From Bacteroidaceae bacterium (GTDB lineage Bacteria > Bacteroidota > Bacteroidia > Bacteroidales > Bacteroidaceae): DNA of 64,000 nt. Below are positions 9,215-17,696 of this stretch, piece after piece. The first letter of the stretch is position 1, and every line of letters starts with the position of its first letter. The notes beneath the pieces were generated by a model, which made no database searches, was not told the DNA's origin, and saw only the letters and a program-made list of their open reading frames with translations. The stretch lies in contig JAGCPB010000059.1 of the NCBI GenBank assembly GCA_017642425.1, positions 1 to 64,000 on the forward strand, given 5' to 3'. A program made the translations under genes and the position numbers.

Positions 9215-10498
9215 TCATCGACGTTCCCCCTCTCTGAAGAACAGGGCGAACAGTATGGTCACCACCACCATGTAACCGGCAAACACGAACCATGCAGAAC
9301 TCCAGTCCGGGGCTGCCGCCTTGAACACATAACGATCCATTACAGCCCCTGCACCCATCATTCCAAGTGTAGCTCCCACTCCGTTTGACATCATCATGAA
9401 GAGGCCCTGTGCACTGGCGCGGATACTCTTGTCAACATTCTGCTCAACATAAAGCGAGCCGGCAATATTGTAGAAGTCAAATGCAATTCCGTATAGTATG
9501 CAGCTCAGTATGAACAACAACACCCCGGGCATATCGGGAGTTCCCAGCCCGAACAGCCCGAACCTGAGCACCCACGCCGTCATGGACAGAAGCATGACTT
9601 TCTTGATTCCGAACCTTTTCATGCAGAACGGCACCAGAAGGAAACAGAGAGTCTCCGAAATCTGAGAAAGCGAGAGCAGTGCGTTTGAATTCCGGACCGC
9701 AAACGTATCGGCCAGAACGGGATTTGACGAAAATGAACTCAAGAAGGTGTTGGCATAGCCGTTCGTGATCTGGAGCGCCGTTCCCATAAGAATGCAGAAC
9801 ATAAAGAACACCGCCATTCGGCGCACGCGGAACAGGCCGAAAGCGCTCAACCCCATGGCATCCTTAAGGCTTCTTTCAGCCTTGTTCCCACCCGTAGGAC
9901 ACTGAGGCAATGTGAGTGCGTACAGGCACAGAACCAATGATAAAATTCCTGACAAAATCAACTGAGTGAACGAATCCTGCATCCGCACGCCGCCTATGGG
10001 TATGAAGTTCACCGCAAGCATGCTTACAATAAAGCCCACGGTACCGAACAGACGTATGGGAGGATAGTCCTTGACCGGATCGCCGCCGGCCTGACCGATA
10101 ATGCTGTAAGAAACCGAATTGGTGAGTGCCACTGTAGGCATAAAGAAAACTATGCTCAACGCATACAGCGTGTAAAGAGGACCGAACTCCACATGCCCGG
10201 ACTTAAGGCAATACAGCCCTGCCGCCAGCATGAATCCTCCGGCCAGAAGATGGCATACGGCAAGAGTCTTCTGCGCCTGGATATAACGGTCTGCAACAAT
10301 GCCCACCAGCGCAGGCATGAACAGGGACACCATACCGTTTGCGGCAAAGAACCATTTGATCTGGCTTCCCAAACCGGCTTGAGCAAGATAACGCCCTATG
10401 GATATGAGATAAGCGCCCCAGACGGCATATTGAAGAAACACAAGGATTATGAGTCTGAACTTTATCAAGCCCACCTTTTCAGTCTTGACTGTTTGCAT
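9215..10498 (-). CDS. Nucleoside:H+ symporter, NupG-type MFS permease
   Basis: A 427-residue inner-membrane transporter with about twelve hydrophobic segments. The N terminus (FRLIILVFLQYAVWGAYLIS) and the motif YPPIRLFGTVGFI after the first half match the NupG/nucleoside-symporter branch of the major facilitator family. It likely imports nucleosides with protons. The start at 10498 (MQTVKTEKVG) is preferred to 10534 because the extra 12 residues are poorly hydrophobic and the promoter lies 52 nt upstream of 10498. It is transcribed alone. A link to guaA through purine salvage is plausible but not shown. Confidence 0.9.
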   Translation of the reverse strand: MQTVKTEKVGLIKFRLIILVFLQYAVWGAYLISIGRYLAQAGLGSQIKWFFAANGMVSLFMPALVGIVADRYIQAQKTLAVCHLLAGGFMLAAGLYCLKSGHVEFGPLYTLYALSIVFFMPTVALTNSVSYSIIGQAGGDPVKDYPPIRLFGTVGFIVSMLAVNFIPIGGVRMQDSFTQLILSGILSLVLCLYALTLPQCPTGGNKAERSLKDAMGLSAFGLFRVRRMAVFFMFCILMGTALQITNGYANTFLSSFSSNPVLADTFAVRNSNALLSLSQISETLCFLLVPFCMKRFGIKKVMLLSMTAWVLRFGLFGLGTPDMPGVLLFILSCILYGIAFDFYNIAGSLYVEQNVDKSIRASAQGLFMMMSNGVGATLGMMGAGAVMDRYVFKAAAPDWSSAWFVFAGYMVVVTILFALFFREGERR

Positions 10499-10549
10499 AA
10501 AACACCAAATATTATAAACAATTTTCCACCTCACGCTTCATTTCCTGTG

Positions 10550-10557
10550 CAAAAGTA
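10550..10557 (-). promoter_or_regulatory. -7 box for the NupG-type gene
   Basis: The minus strand reads TACTTTTG, a full match to TAnnTTTG, about 52 nt before the start codon. Confidence 0.5.
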
Positions 10558-10641
10558 GTTAATAACTCCCACTTACCGGAAAAGTTATTAACAATCCTGA
10601 TTAAAACCCCTAAATTACTCGTCTTCGCGATTGCTATGTCA

Positions 10642-10649
10642 TATCTTTG
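10642..10649 (+). promoter_or_regulatory. -7 box for the DUF3575 gene
   Basis: TATCTTTG is a perfect Bacteroidetes -7 element 19 nt before the ATG at 10669. It decides the start, because an alternative in-frame Met at 10636 would lie upstream of the promoter. Confidence 0.65.
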
Positions 10650-10668
10650 TATAGTTATTAACGCGCGA

Positions 10669-12090
10669 ATGGATTTCAAGAGGACAATAAGATTCTGCCT
10701 GCTGATGACAGTCATCATGACAATAAGCGTCATCACTTCTCGCATCGCTCTTGCAGGCACCGTCCCCTTGGCCGACAATCATCTCCTTATCGGTGACTCC
10801 ATAGTAAAGCGTATCATGCCAAAACCGGAATCCGACAGCATGTACGTAGCCACTGACTACACTGAAATCCATTTTGAACTCAACAAGGCTATCCTGGACA
10901 TATCATACATGGACAATGGTCTGTCACTGCTGCATCTGGACAGGGTGATAGACTCAATCGGAATTGAAAACATCACAGCGATAGAGATTATTTCCCAGTC
11001 TTCGCCCGAAGGTCCTCTGGAGCGTAACACATGGCTTACCGAGAACCGTTCAAAGGTCATGAGGGAGTATATGTACCGCGTATTCCCGGAACTCAAACCC
11101 ATTATTTCCGTAAACAAAGTCATTGAATCATGGGACAATCTGGCAAGATATGTGGCACAGGACCCCAATCTTGGAGATGACACAAAGGATAAGATCCTGG
11201 ACATCATTGATTCTGACCAGATCAGCATAGCAAAAAAGAAAACCATGCTTAAGAACTCATTGGGCAATGACCCCAATGTAGGCAACGTGTATGCTTATCT
11301 GTACAAATATTACTATCCTATAATCCGTAATTCCGGTATCTATATCCTGCACATGGTTGAGCCGCAGACGGCATTCAATATGGACATTGAAAAACCGCAT
11401 GTGGATGAGACCACGACCAAGCCCCAGACCACGATTGAACTGCCGCAGGAACAGGGAGAATCATCAGACCAGGAACCACTCAGGAAACGCCCGTTGATTG
11501 CAGTAAAGACAAACCTTGCGTATGACGCTTTCTTTACAAAGAATATGGGATGGGCGCCCATATACAACATCGAGGCGGAGCTGTACCTGACAGAAAACGG
11601 AAGATGGACAATCCTGGGCGAATATGAGTTCCCATGGCACACCATCCCCAGCAGGCATCAGTATCTCCAGATTCTCAACCTTCAGTTTGAAGGACGAAGA
11701 TATTTCAAGAAGGAATCCCGTCATTCCGGACACTATCTGTCAGCTTACACCGGCATAAACCTCTATGACATCTGTTTTGACAGAAGGGGTGGTCACGGCT
11801 ATCAGGGTGAAGGTTTCGGAGGAGGTCTGGGTTACGGTTACGTCCTTCCTTTGGGTAAGAAGCCTGATACCAGATGGAAGCTTGAGTTCTTTGTCAAGGG
11901 AGGTCTTTACATGACATTCTATGACGCCTATGATGCAGGTTCTCCATTTGCCGGCAAATATTACTATGACTGGATTGAGGATCCCAACCTGTTCATAAAG
12001 AGAAACAACATTTTCCGTTGGTTAGGTCCCACCGGTGGCGGTATATCTATCAGCTATGACCTTATTAACAAAAAGGTCAAGGACAAGTGA
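10669..12090 (+). CDS. DUF3575 outer-envelope protein
   Basis: A 473-residue exported protein with a signal peptide (FCLLMTVIMTISVITSRIALA). The first half contains an OmpA-like stretch (IHFELNKAILDISYMDN, then AIEIISQSSPEG). The second half, from KTNLAYDAFFTKNMGWAP, is the DUF3575 domain, a short beta-barrel-like unit found in Bacteroidales envelope proteins and often near fimbrial genes. The role is likely structural at the outer membrane. A Pro/Glu-rich linker joins the halves. It heads a run with two Omp85-like genes after gaps of 35 and 3 nt and is probably co-transcribed with them. Confidence 0.85.
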   Translation: MDFKRTIRFCLLMTVIMTISVITSRIALAGTVPLADNHLLIGDSIVKRIMPKPESDSMYVATDYTEIHFELNKAILDISYMDNGLSLLHLDRVIDSIGIENITAIEIISQSSPEGPLERNTWLTENRSKVMREYMYRVFPELKPIISVNKVIESWDNLARYVAQDPNLGDDTKDKILDIIDSDQISIAKKKTMLKNSLGNDPNVGNVYAYLYKYYYPIIRNSGIYILHMVEPQTAFNMDIEKPHVDETTTKPQTTIELPQEQGESSDQEPLRKRPLIAVKTNLAYDAFFTKNMGWAPIYNIEAELYLTENGRWTILGEYEFPWHTIPSRHQYLQILNLQFEGRRYFKKESRHSGHYLSAYTGINLYDICFDRRGGHGYQGEGFGGGLGYGYVLPLGKKPDTRWKLEFFVKGGLYMTFYDAYDAGSPFAGKYYYDWIEDPNLFIKRNNIFRWLGPTGGGISISYDLINKKVKDK

Positions 12091-12125
12091 TCTGAAATCC
12101 AATCCAACTATAAAGCCCTCATTCA

Positions 12126-13415
12126 ATGAAAAAGTCATTTCTTCTTTTGATTGTATTGTCTCTGTTCATGCCTGTCAAGGCTCAGAAAAGCGAGATTATC
12201 AAGACCGGATGGAACTTTGGTCCCCTCCCTGTGGTGGGGTTTGATTCCGATTTGGGTTTCCAGTATGGTCTGTGCTGTGACATTTTCAATTTCGGAGACG
12301 GTTCCAATTATCCTCAATACGACTACAAGATTAACGTTGAGGCATCAACCTACACCAAAGGTTCCAGCATTCTGCGCACATACGGAGACTTCAAGCACTT
12401 AATCCCGGACGGCAAACTGTTCTTTGACATCACGTACTTCAACGCTCCAAAATTCGGATTCTACGGATTCAACGGATTTGCCCAGACATATGACCCGGAC
12501 AAAATTGTCTGGTGGGAAACTGGAGCTGTCCCTTCCAGTGACGCCAAATCCGGATACAACTTTATGTCCCGAAACCAGTTCCGTATACTTACAAGCGTAA
12601 GCAAGAAGATTGTAGATGACCTGAGTATTGCAGCAGGCCTAGCATTTTATCATATCACCACTGACCGCCTTAGCCTTAAGGAATATCACGACCAGACCAC
12701 ACTTTTTGACGAATATGTGGACAATGGTCTCATCCGCGATAATGAAAAAAACGGAGGTAATGTGACACAGTTCAGGATAGGTGCCGTATATGACACCAGA
12801 GACCACGACAGTGACCCCACCTGCGGAGAGAACATAGAGGCATCGCTGGTCTACAGCCCTGACCTTATAGACGGCAACGGCTACAGCAATCTGGGGTTGT
12901 ACCTTAGCATGAGTCAATACAAGTCCCTTTTCTCCGACAGGCTCACATTTGCCTACCGTTTTCTTGTCCAGGCCAAGTTAAGCGGTGAGATACCGTATTA
13001 TTTCACAAATAATATCAACAGCATGTTCTTCCGCAAGCTTTATACAGAAGGTTTGGGAGGAAACGCATCTGTAAGAGGTATTAACCGCAACGGCGTTTTG
13101 GGTGAAGGAATGGTTATGGTCAACGGTGAGGTACGTTGGCGTATCTATGATTTCAAATTCATAAACCAGAACTGGCAGATAGCCACCAATCCTTTCTTTG
13201 ATGCCGGTCAGACAATTCAGCCATACCGTCTTGACGAGCAGAAAGAATCCGGTCTATTCTCCGGAAATGAAGATGGGATTCATTGCACTACCGGAGTGGG
13301 CATCAAACTGATAATGAACCACAACATGGTGGTGTCATTCGAGGCGGCAAAAGCACTTGATGAAAATGACGGGAACGGACTATGGACCAACATAGGGTTC
13401 AACTACCTGTTCTAA
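12126..13415 (+). CDS. Omp85/BamA-like outer membrane beta-barrel protein, copy 1
   Basis: A 429-residue protein with a signal peptide (MKKSFLLLIVLSLFMPVKAQ) and alternating aromatic and polar strands. Its C-terminal half reads like the surface-antigen/BamA barrel: GAVYDTRDHDSDPTCGENIE is the conserved strand start, LGGNASVRGINRNGVLGEG resembles the lid-lock VRGY/F element, and it ends with a Phe (NIGFNYLF). No POTRA domains are visible, so it is a short Omp85-family barrel of unknown cargo. The next gene, 3 nt away, is a paralogue with the same plan. It is not the essential BamA, which is about twice this length. Confidence 0.8.
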   Translation: MKKSFLLLIVLSLFMPVKAQKSEIIKTGWNFGPLPVVGFDSDLGFQYGLCCDIFNFGDGSNYPQYDYKINVEASTYTKGSSILRTYGDFKHLIPDGKLFFDITYFNAPKFGFYGFNGFAQTYDPDKIVWWETGAVPSSDAKSGYNFMSRNQFRILTSVSKKIVDDLSIAAGLAFYHITTDRLSLKEYHDQTTLFDEYVDNGLIRDNEKNGGNVTQFRIGAVYDTRDHDSDPTCGENIEASLVYSPDLIDGNGYSNLGLYLSMSQYKSLFSDRLTFAYRFLVQAKLSGEIPYYFTNNINSMFFRKLYTEGLGGNASVRGINRNGVLGEGMVMVNGEVRWRIYDFKFINQNWQIATNPFFDAGQTIQPYRLDEQKESGLFSGNEDGIHCTTGVGIKLIMNHNMVVSFEAAKALDENDGNGLWTNIGFNYLF

Positions 13416-13418
13416 GCC

Positions 13419-14723
13419 ATGTCCAGCCACCCGTTCCTGACTATTTCACTGTTTCTTGTACTAATTCCGGCGGGGGCATCGGGACAAGAGGCTGAAAAAA
13501 CCGCATCCAGGGACGGATGGTCCGTAAACCCCATGCCGGCATTGGCATATGACTCCGATTTCGGTCTCATGGCAGGCGGTTTCATTGACATCAACTACTA
13601 CGGGGGGCTATATCCCAATTACAGGCATCGTCTCTGCCTGGAAGCGCTGACATATTCAAAACACGCCAGTTCCTATATGCTCCATTATGATTCCAGATAC
13701 CTTATTCCGGGTATAAGGACATCGGCCAAACTCTATTTTGACAACAATCCGCTCTATTGGTTCTACGGATTCAACGGTGCCGTACATGATTATGACCCAC
13801 ACCTTAATATAAATAAGGATAAAGGGATTGCCTACTACAGCTATGACCGTAAGTACCTGAATTCACGTCTGGAACTGGAGGGAGATTTATCTGCCCGGCT
13901 GGACTGGACCTTTAAGCTTCAACACTGGCACTACTGGATAAAAGAGTTGCACTGGAACGGCTATGACCCTGACAACACCCTGTTCCACCGCTACCGCGAA
14001 CTGGGTCTGATTCAGGATGAGGAGTCCAATGGCGGCGATGTGATGGAATTCCAGGCCGGTCTCAAGTATGACACCCGCAACGTAGAGGCCACTCCCACCA
14101 GAGGTATCTATGCCGATGTGAACGTGGCGGCAGCCCCTGACCTTTTCAATACCGGTTATGACTACCTGAAACTTGCCGCCCGTTTCCGCCAATACATAAG
14201 CCTGGGTACCGAAAGGATTGTTATTGCATACAGCCTGGCCTATCAGGGTACTTTGGCCGGCAACCCCACCTTTTACACCCAGCCCCATATCATGCATTTC
14301 AAACCGTCCGACGGATTGGGTGGTGCAACGACCCTGCGGGGTGTACTTTACAACAGGATAGTTGGCAGTGACTACCTTTGGACCAATATGGAGTTACGCA
14401 CGCGTGTCATGGATTTTTCCTTTCTGCGGCGAAGGGTATTCGCGGTCATCACCCCATTCTTTGACGCCGGAATGATAACCCGGCCATTCCGTTTTGACAG
14501 TCAGACCCAGGCATTATATGCCGATGACAATGTGACAGACATGTCCTATGATGAATACCGTTCGTCTATGCTCGAGAAGGCACGCGAACTCCACATGAGC
14601 TGGGGAATAAGCGCACAGGCCGTTATCGACTACAATTTTATTCCCACCATATCGTTTGGCATACCTTTTGACAGAAGAGATGGTGAATATGGTCTTTATA
14701 TGACTCTTGACTACGTATTTTGA
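13419..14723 (+). CDS. Omp85/BamA-like outer membrane beta-barrel protein, copy 2
   Basis: A 434-residue paralogue of the preceding protein, sharing the layout 'GWSVNPMPALAYDSDFGLM', 'YWFYGFNGA' and 'GLKYDTRNVEATPTRGIY', the lid-like LGGATTLRGVLYNRIVG, and a final aromatic strand (LYMTLDYVF). It has a signal peptide (LFLVLIPAGASGQ) and no POTRA repeats. Its start lies 3 nt after the stop of copy 1, so the two are surely co-transcribed. Tandem duplication followed by divergence is the simplest reading; the two may form a hetero-pair or have different partners. Confidence 0.8.
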   Translation: MSSHPFLTISLFLVLIPAGASGQEAEKTASRDGWSVNPMPALAYDSDFGLMAGGFIDINYYGGLYPNYRHRLCLEALTYSKHASSYMLHYDSRYLIPGIRTSAKLYFDNNPLYWFYGFNGAVHDYDPHLNINKDKGIAYYSYDRKYLNSRLELEGDLSARLDWTFKLQHWHYWIKELHWNGYDPDNTLFHRYRELGLIQDEESNGGDVMEFQAGLKYDTRNVEATPTRGIYADVNVAAAPDLFNTGYDYLKLAARFRQYISLGTERIVIAYSLAYQGTLAGNPTFYTQPHIMHFKPSDGLGGATTLRGVLYNRIVGSDYLWTNMELRTRVMDFSFLRRRVFAVITPFFDAGMITRPFRFDSQTQALYADDNVTDMSYDEYRSSMLEKARELHMSWGISAQAVIDYNFIPTISFGIPFDRRDGEYGLYMTLDYVF

Positions 14724-14732
14724 TTCTATAAT

Positions 14733-16004
14733 ATGATGATTGGAAAGACACCGGTCCTGCTGCTCACCGGTTATCTGGGCAGCGGAAAGACAACCCTGCT
14801 TAACAGGATTCTGAGCAACAGCAAGGGTATAAAGTTCGCTGTGATAGTTAATGACATAGGTGAGGTAAACATTGATGCAAGCCTCATACAACAAGGCGGC
14901 GTTGTTGGAATGAACGATGACAGCCTGGTCGCATTACAGAACGGCTGCATATGCTGCACCCTGAAAATGGACCTTGTGGAGCAACTGCACCAGATCATAG
15001 CCCTGCACCGTTTTGATTATATCGTTATCGAGGCCAGCGGAATATGCGAACCCGGCCCTATAGCCCAGACCATTGAGTCAATTCCACGCATGGAAGCCAA
15101 ATATACAAAAGACGGTATTCCGCAATTGGACTGTATAGTTACAGTGGTAGATGCACTGCGCATCCGCGATGAGTTTGGGTGCGGAGATGACCTGATGAAA
15201 AAGAACATCGGCGAGGAGGACCTTGAGAACCTGGTAATCCAACAGATAGAGTTCTGCAACATAGTGCTGCTTAACAAAGCTTCCGAAGTAAGTGCCGAGG
15301 AACTGTTGCGCATACGCAAGATTGTCCGCGCCCTGCAGCCACGCGCCCGCATACTGGAATGTGACTATGGTGATATTGAGCTGGATAACATTCTCAATAC
15401 CAATTCATTTGATTTTGAACGTGTTGCCACCAGCGCCACTTGGATTCAGGAGATTGAGAAACGCGGTTCTGAACTGGAGCATCAGGAATATGATGATGAC
15501 GATGATGATGAGCACGAACATCATCACCATGACGACGACGATGACGATCATGATGAGCATGAGCACCAACATGAGCATCATCATGACCACGAGCACCATC
15601 ACCACCATCACGACCATGAAGGAGGTGAGGTTGAGGAGTATGGCATCGGCACCTATGTATATTATGCACGCCGCCCAATGGATCTGAACCGTTTTGACTG
15701 GTTCGTGTCAAAGAAGTGGCCCAAGGGCGTCATCCGCACCAAAGGTATGTGCTACTTTACCGATGAGTTTGATATCTGTTACCTGTTTGAGCAGGCCGGA
15801 AAGCAGATGAGCCTTAAGAACGCAGGCCAGTGGTACGCCACTATGCCCGAGAACCAGTTGGCAAACATGCTGCGTTCTGACCCCACCCTGGCTGCCGATT
15901 GGGACGAGACCTATGGTGACCGCATGCAGAAGCTGGTATTCATCGGCCAGAATCTGGATAAGGCGTATATCAAGCAGGAACTGGACAAATGTTTAACAGA
16001 ATAG
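14733..16004 (+). CDS. CobW/COG0523 GTPase with His/Asp-rich metal-binding stretch
   Basis: A 423-residue cytosolic G3E GTPase. It shows the Walker A motif GYLGSGKTT at about residues 13-21, the family metal motif GCICC at about residues 71-75, the NKAS guanine-binding motif (VLLNKAS) and a C-terminal CobW_C domain (YYARRPMDLNRFDWFVSKKWP). Between the domains, about residues 251-297, lies a run composed almost entirely of His, Asp and Glu. COG0523 proteins hand zinc or other metals to client enzymes. The Fur-family gene comes next, which supports zinc homeostasis. A 142-bp inverted-repeat element follows the stop codon. Confidence 0.9.
   Translation: MMIGKTPVLLLTGYLGSGKTTLLNRILSNSKGIKFAVIVNDIGEVNIDASLIQQGGVVGMNDDSLVALQNGCICCTLKMDLVEQLHQIIALHRFDYIVIEASGICEPGPIAQTIESIPRMEAKYTKDGIPQLDCIVTVVDALRIRDEFGCGDDLMKKNIGEEDLENLVIQQIEFCNIVLLNKASEVSAEELLRIRKIVRALQPRARILECDYGDIELDNILNTNSFDFERVATSATWIQEIEKRGSELEHQEYDDDDDDEHEHHHHDDDDDDHDEHEHQHEHHHDHEHHHHHHDHEGGEVEEYGIGTYVYYARRPMDLNRFDWFVSKKWPKGVIRTKGMCYFTDEFDICYLFEQAGKQMSLKNAGQWYATMPENQLANMLRSDPTLAADWDETYGDRMQKLVFIGQNLDKAYIKQELDKCLTE
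15482..15624 (+). repeat. His/Asp/Glu codon-repeat tract in the CobW gene
   Basis: A low-complexity run of GAT/GAC/CAT/CAC/GAG codons encodes the metal-binding linker. Its simple composition also creates long spurious open frames on the opposite strand. Length may vary between strains through slippage. Confidence 0.8.
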
Positions 16005-16015
16005 GAACGCTTTCC

Positions 16016-16157
16016 TCCGTGATTTTTTGTGTATAGGTATCTGAAACTACGGACCTGAAGGTCCTATCCCTCCCACCACTACGTGGCGGGCCCCTCCCGT
16101 TCACAAGCCCACGGGCGGCCATGGTTTCCTATACCTATACCCAGAAAAATTCACGGA
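16016..16157. repeat. 142-bp element with imperfect terminal inverted repeats
   Basis: The left end (16016-16040) and right end (16131-16157) are inverted copies: TCCGTGA, a T-run and GTATAGGTAT on the left are mirrored by ATACCTATAC, an A-run and TCACGGA on the right, with a 2-nt length difference. Partial pairing continues inwards through GAAAC. The interior is GC-rich and has small hairpins (GGACCTGAAGGTCC, CCACTACGTGG, CCCACGGGCGG). It fills the gap between the CobW gene and the Fur gene and has no coding potential. It looks like a folded non-autonomous repeat (MITE or REP-like) or a structured RNA leader. Confidence 0.65.
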
Positions 16158-16188
16158 TGAAATCGTCCCTATTGCGAGATATCTACAA

Positions 16189-16632
16189 ATGGAAGAACTT
16201 GAAAAGATATTATCTGAGCATGGAGTGAAGCCGACGGCAAACCGGTTGCTGGTGCAAAAGGCATTAGCTGAGTTTGACCACCCCGTCACTATGGCCGAGT
16301 TGGAGGATAAGATTGACTCTATTGATAAGTCGGGCATATTCCGTACTCTGATGCTTTTCAAGGAGAAACACCTGCTTCATCAGATTGATGACGGCTGCGA
16401 GGGTGTCCGATACGAACTCTGCCATGCCCATGGCGATATTGACGATGACCGTCACGTTCATTTCCACTGCGAGGTCTGTCACCGCACCTTCTGCCTTGAG
16501 GAACTGCCCATTCCACAGGTGGAGTACCCAGAAGGGTTCCGGGTGGAGAGCGTAAACTACATGGCCAAGGGAATCTGCCCTGAATGCGCCCGCAAAGGCC
16601 ACACTATCCATACCCATCACCACCATCAATGA
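16189..16632 (+). CDS. Fur-family metal regulator, probably Zur-like
   Basis: A 147-residue repressor of the Fur family. The N-terminal winged helix includes KPTANRLLVQKALAEF and SGIFRTLMLFKEKHLL. The dimerisation domain has HVHFHCEVCHRTFC and a second CPEC pair, giving the four-Cys structural zinc site. The end is a His-rich tail (HTIHTHHHHQ). Fur proteins repress uptake genes when metal-loaded. The CobW GTPase upstream and the His-rich tails of both proteins suggest zinc as the metal (inference). It overlaps the next gene by 4 nt (ATGA). Confidence 0.9.
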   Translation: MEELEKILSEHGVKPTANRLLVQKALAEFDHPVTMAELEDKIDSIDKSGIFRTLMLFKEKHLLHQIDDGCEGVRYELCHAHGDIDDDRHVHFHCEVCHRTFCLEELPIPQVEYPEGFRVESVNYMAKGICPECARKGHTIHTHHHHQ

Positions 16633-17696
16633 ACCGAGTCCTGCTACACACCTGCTGTGCACCATGCAGCGGAGCCATCATTGAGTGGATGCTGTCAAAC
16701 GGCTACACTCCCACCATCTACTACTGCAATCCCAACATATATCCCTATGAGGAGTATCTGGTGCGCAAGCAGGAGTGTTCCAAATATGCCGCCGCGCAGG
16801 GTCTGGAAATAGTGGATGCCGATTATGACCACGCCGCCTGGCAGTGCTGCATAAAAGGGCTGGAAGCTGAACCCGAGCGAGGTGCCCGCTGTCTGGAGTG
16901 CTTCAAGATGCGTCTCTTGAGTGCCGCCAGATATGCATCGGAACATGGTTTCACCTTATTTACATCCACATTGGATTCAAGCCGATGGAAACGGCATGAC
17001 CAGATAGTGGAGGCTGGCCGGTGGGCTGCCGCTCAGTTTCAGGGGCTGACCTTTTGGGATAAGAACTGGCGCCAGGGAGGTTTGCAGGAACGCCGATCTG
17101 AGATAATCCGTGAGCAGGATTTCTACAACCAGCGCTACTGCGGCTGCGAATTCAGCATGCAGGCCATGCATGATGACAAGAAAATGGCCCGCCAGCATAT
17201 CAGAAAGTTGGTATCGGTCATGACTCCCGAGAGCAAAGCCGCCCAGTCTGCAGCCGTTTGGGAGCGTCTGGAAAAGACCGATGCATTCCGCAACGCAACG
17301 GACATACTTGCATACTGGTCTATGGACGATGAGGTACAGACACCCGCATTCATTGAGAAATGGACTGCTGCCGGCAAGCGCTTTTACCTACCCTCCGTAC
17401 AAGGTGATGACCTGATAATAAAACTTTACAACGGTTCTTTACATGCGGGAGAGCAGTTCGGCATACCCGAGCCCGACGGAGAGCAGGTCGATGACCTGAG
17501 CCCCATAACGCTCGTCATTGTCCCGGGCCGTGCGTTCGATGCCCAGGGAAACCGTATGGGACGCGGCCGCGGATTCTACGACCGTCTGCTGCCACAACTG
17601 CCGCACGCCGTCAAGGCAGGAGTCTGCTTTGACTGCCAGAAACTGCCCTGCGTTCCCACCGATGACAATGACATTAAAATGGATTTTGTAATATGA
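16629..17696 (+). CDS. Fusion: QueH epoxyqueuosine reductase + 5-formyltetrahydrofolate cyclo-ligase
   Basis: A 355-residue two-domain protein. Residues 1 to about 187 match QueH (DUF208): HTCCAPCSGA at the N terminus, RCLECFKMRLLSAA, FTSTLDSSRWKRHDQI and RYCGCEFSM supply the Cys set for an iron-sulfur cluster in the last step of queuosine synthesis. The rest matches 5-formyl-THF cyclo-ligase, which makes methenyl-THF with ATP: LAYWSMDDEVQT, IVPGRAFDAQGNRMGRGRGF and YDRLLPQL. The start at 16629 overlaps the Fur stop (ATGA) and gives the standard QueH N terminus; a longer frame from 16584 adds only Fur-overlapping sequence. The cysteines look complete, so both activities may be present. Confidence 0.9.
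   Translation: MNRVLLHTCCAPCSGAIIEWMLSNGYTPTIYYCNPNIYPYEEYLVRKQECSKYAAAQGLEIVDADYDHAAWQCCIKGLEAEPERGARCLECFKMRLLSAARYASEHGFTLFTSTLDSSRWKRHDQIVEAGRWAAAQFQGLTFWDKNWRQGGLQERRSEIIREQDFYNQRYCGCEFSMQAMHDDKKMARQHIRKLVSVMTPESKAAQSAAVWERLEKTDAFRNATDILAYWSMDDEVQTPAFIEKWTAAGKRFYLPSVQGDDLIIKLYNGSLHAGEQFGIPEPDGEQVDDLSPITLVIVPGRAFDAQGNRMGRGRGFYDRLLPQLPHAVKAGVCFDCQKLPCVPTDDNDIKMDFVI

Noticed and set aside
15394-15711. Open frames on the minus strand opposite the His-rich tract, including one of Met and Val repeats
   Set aside because: Low-complexity by-product of the His/Asp codon repeats.
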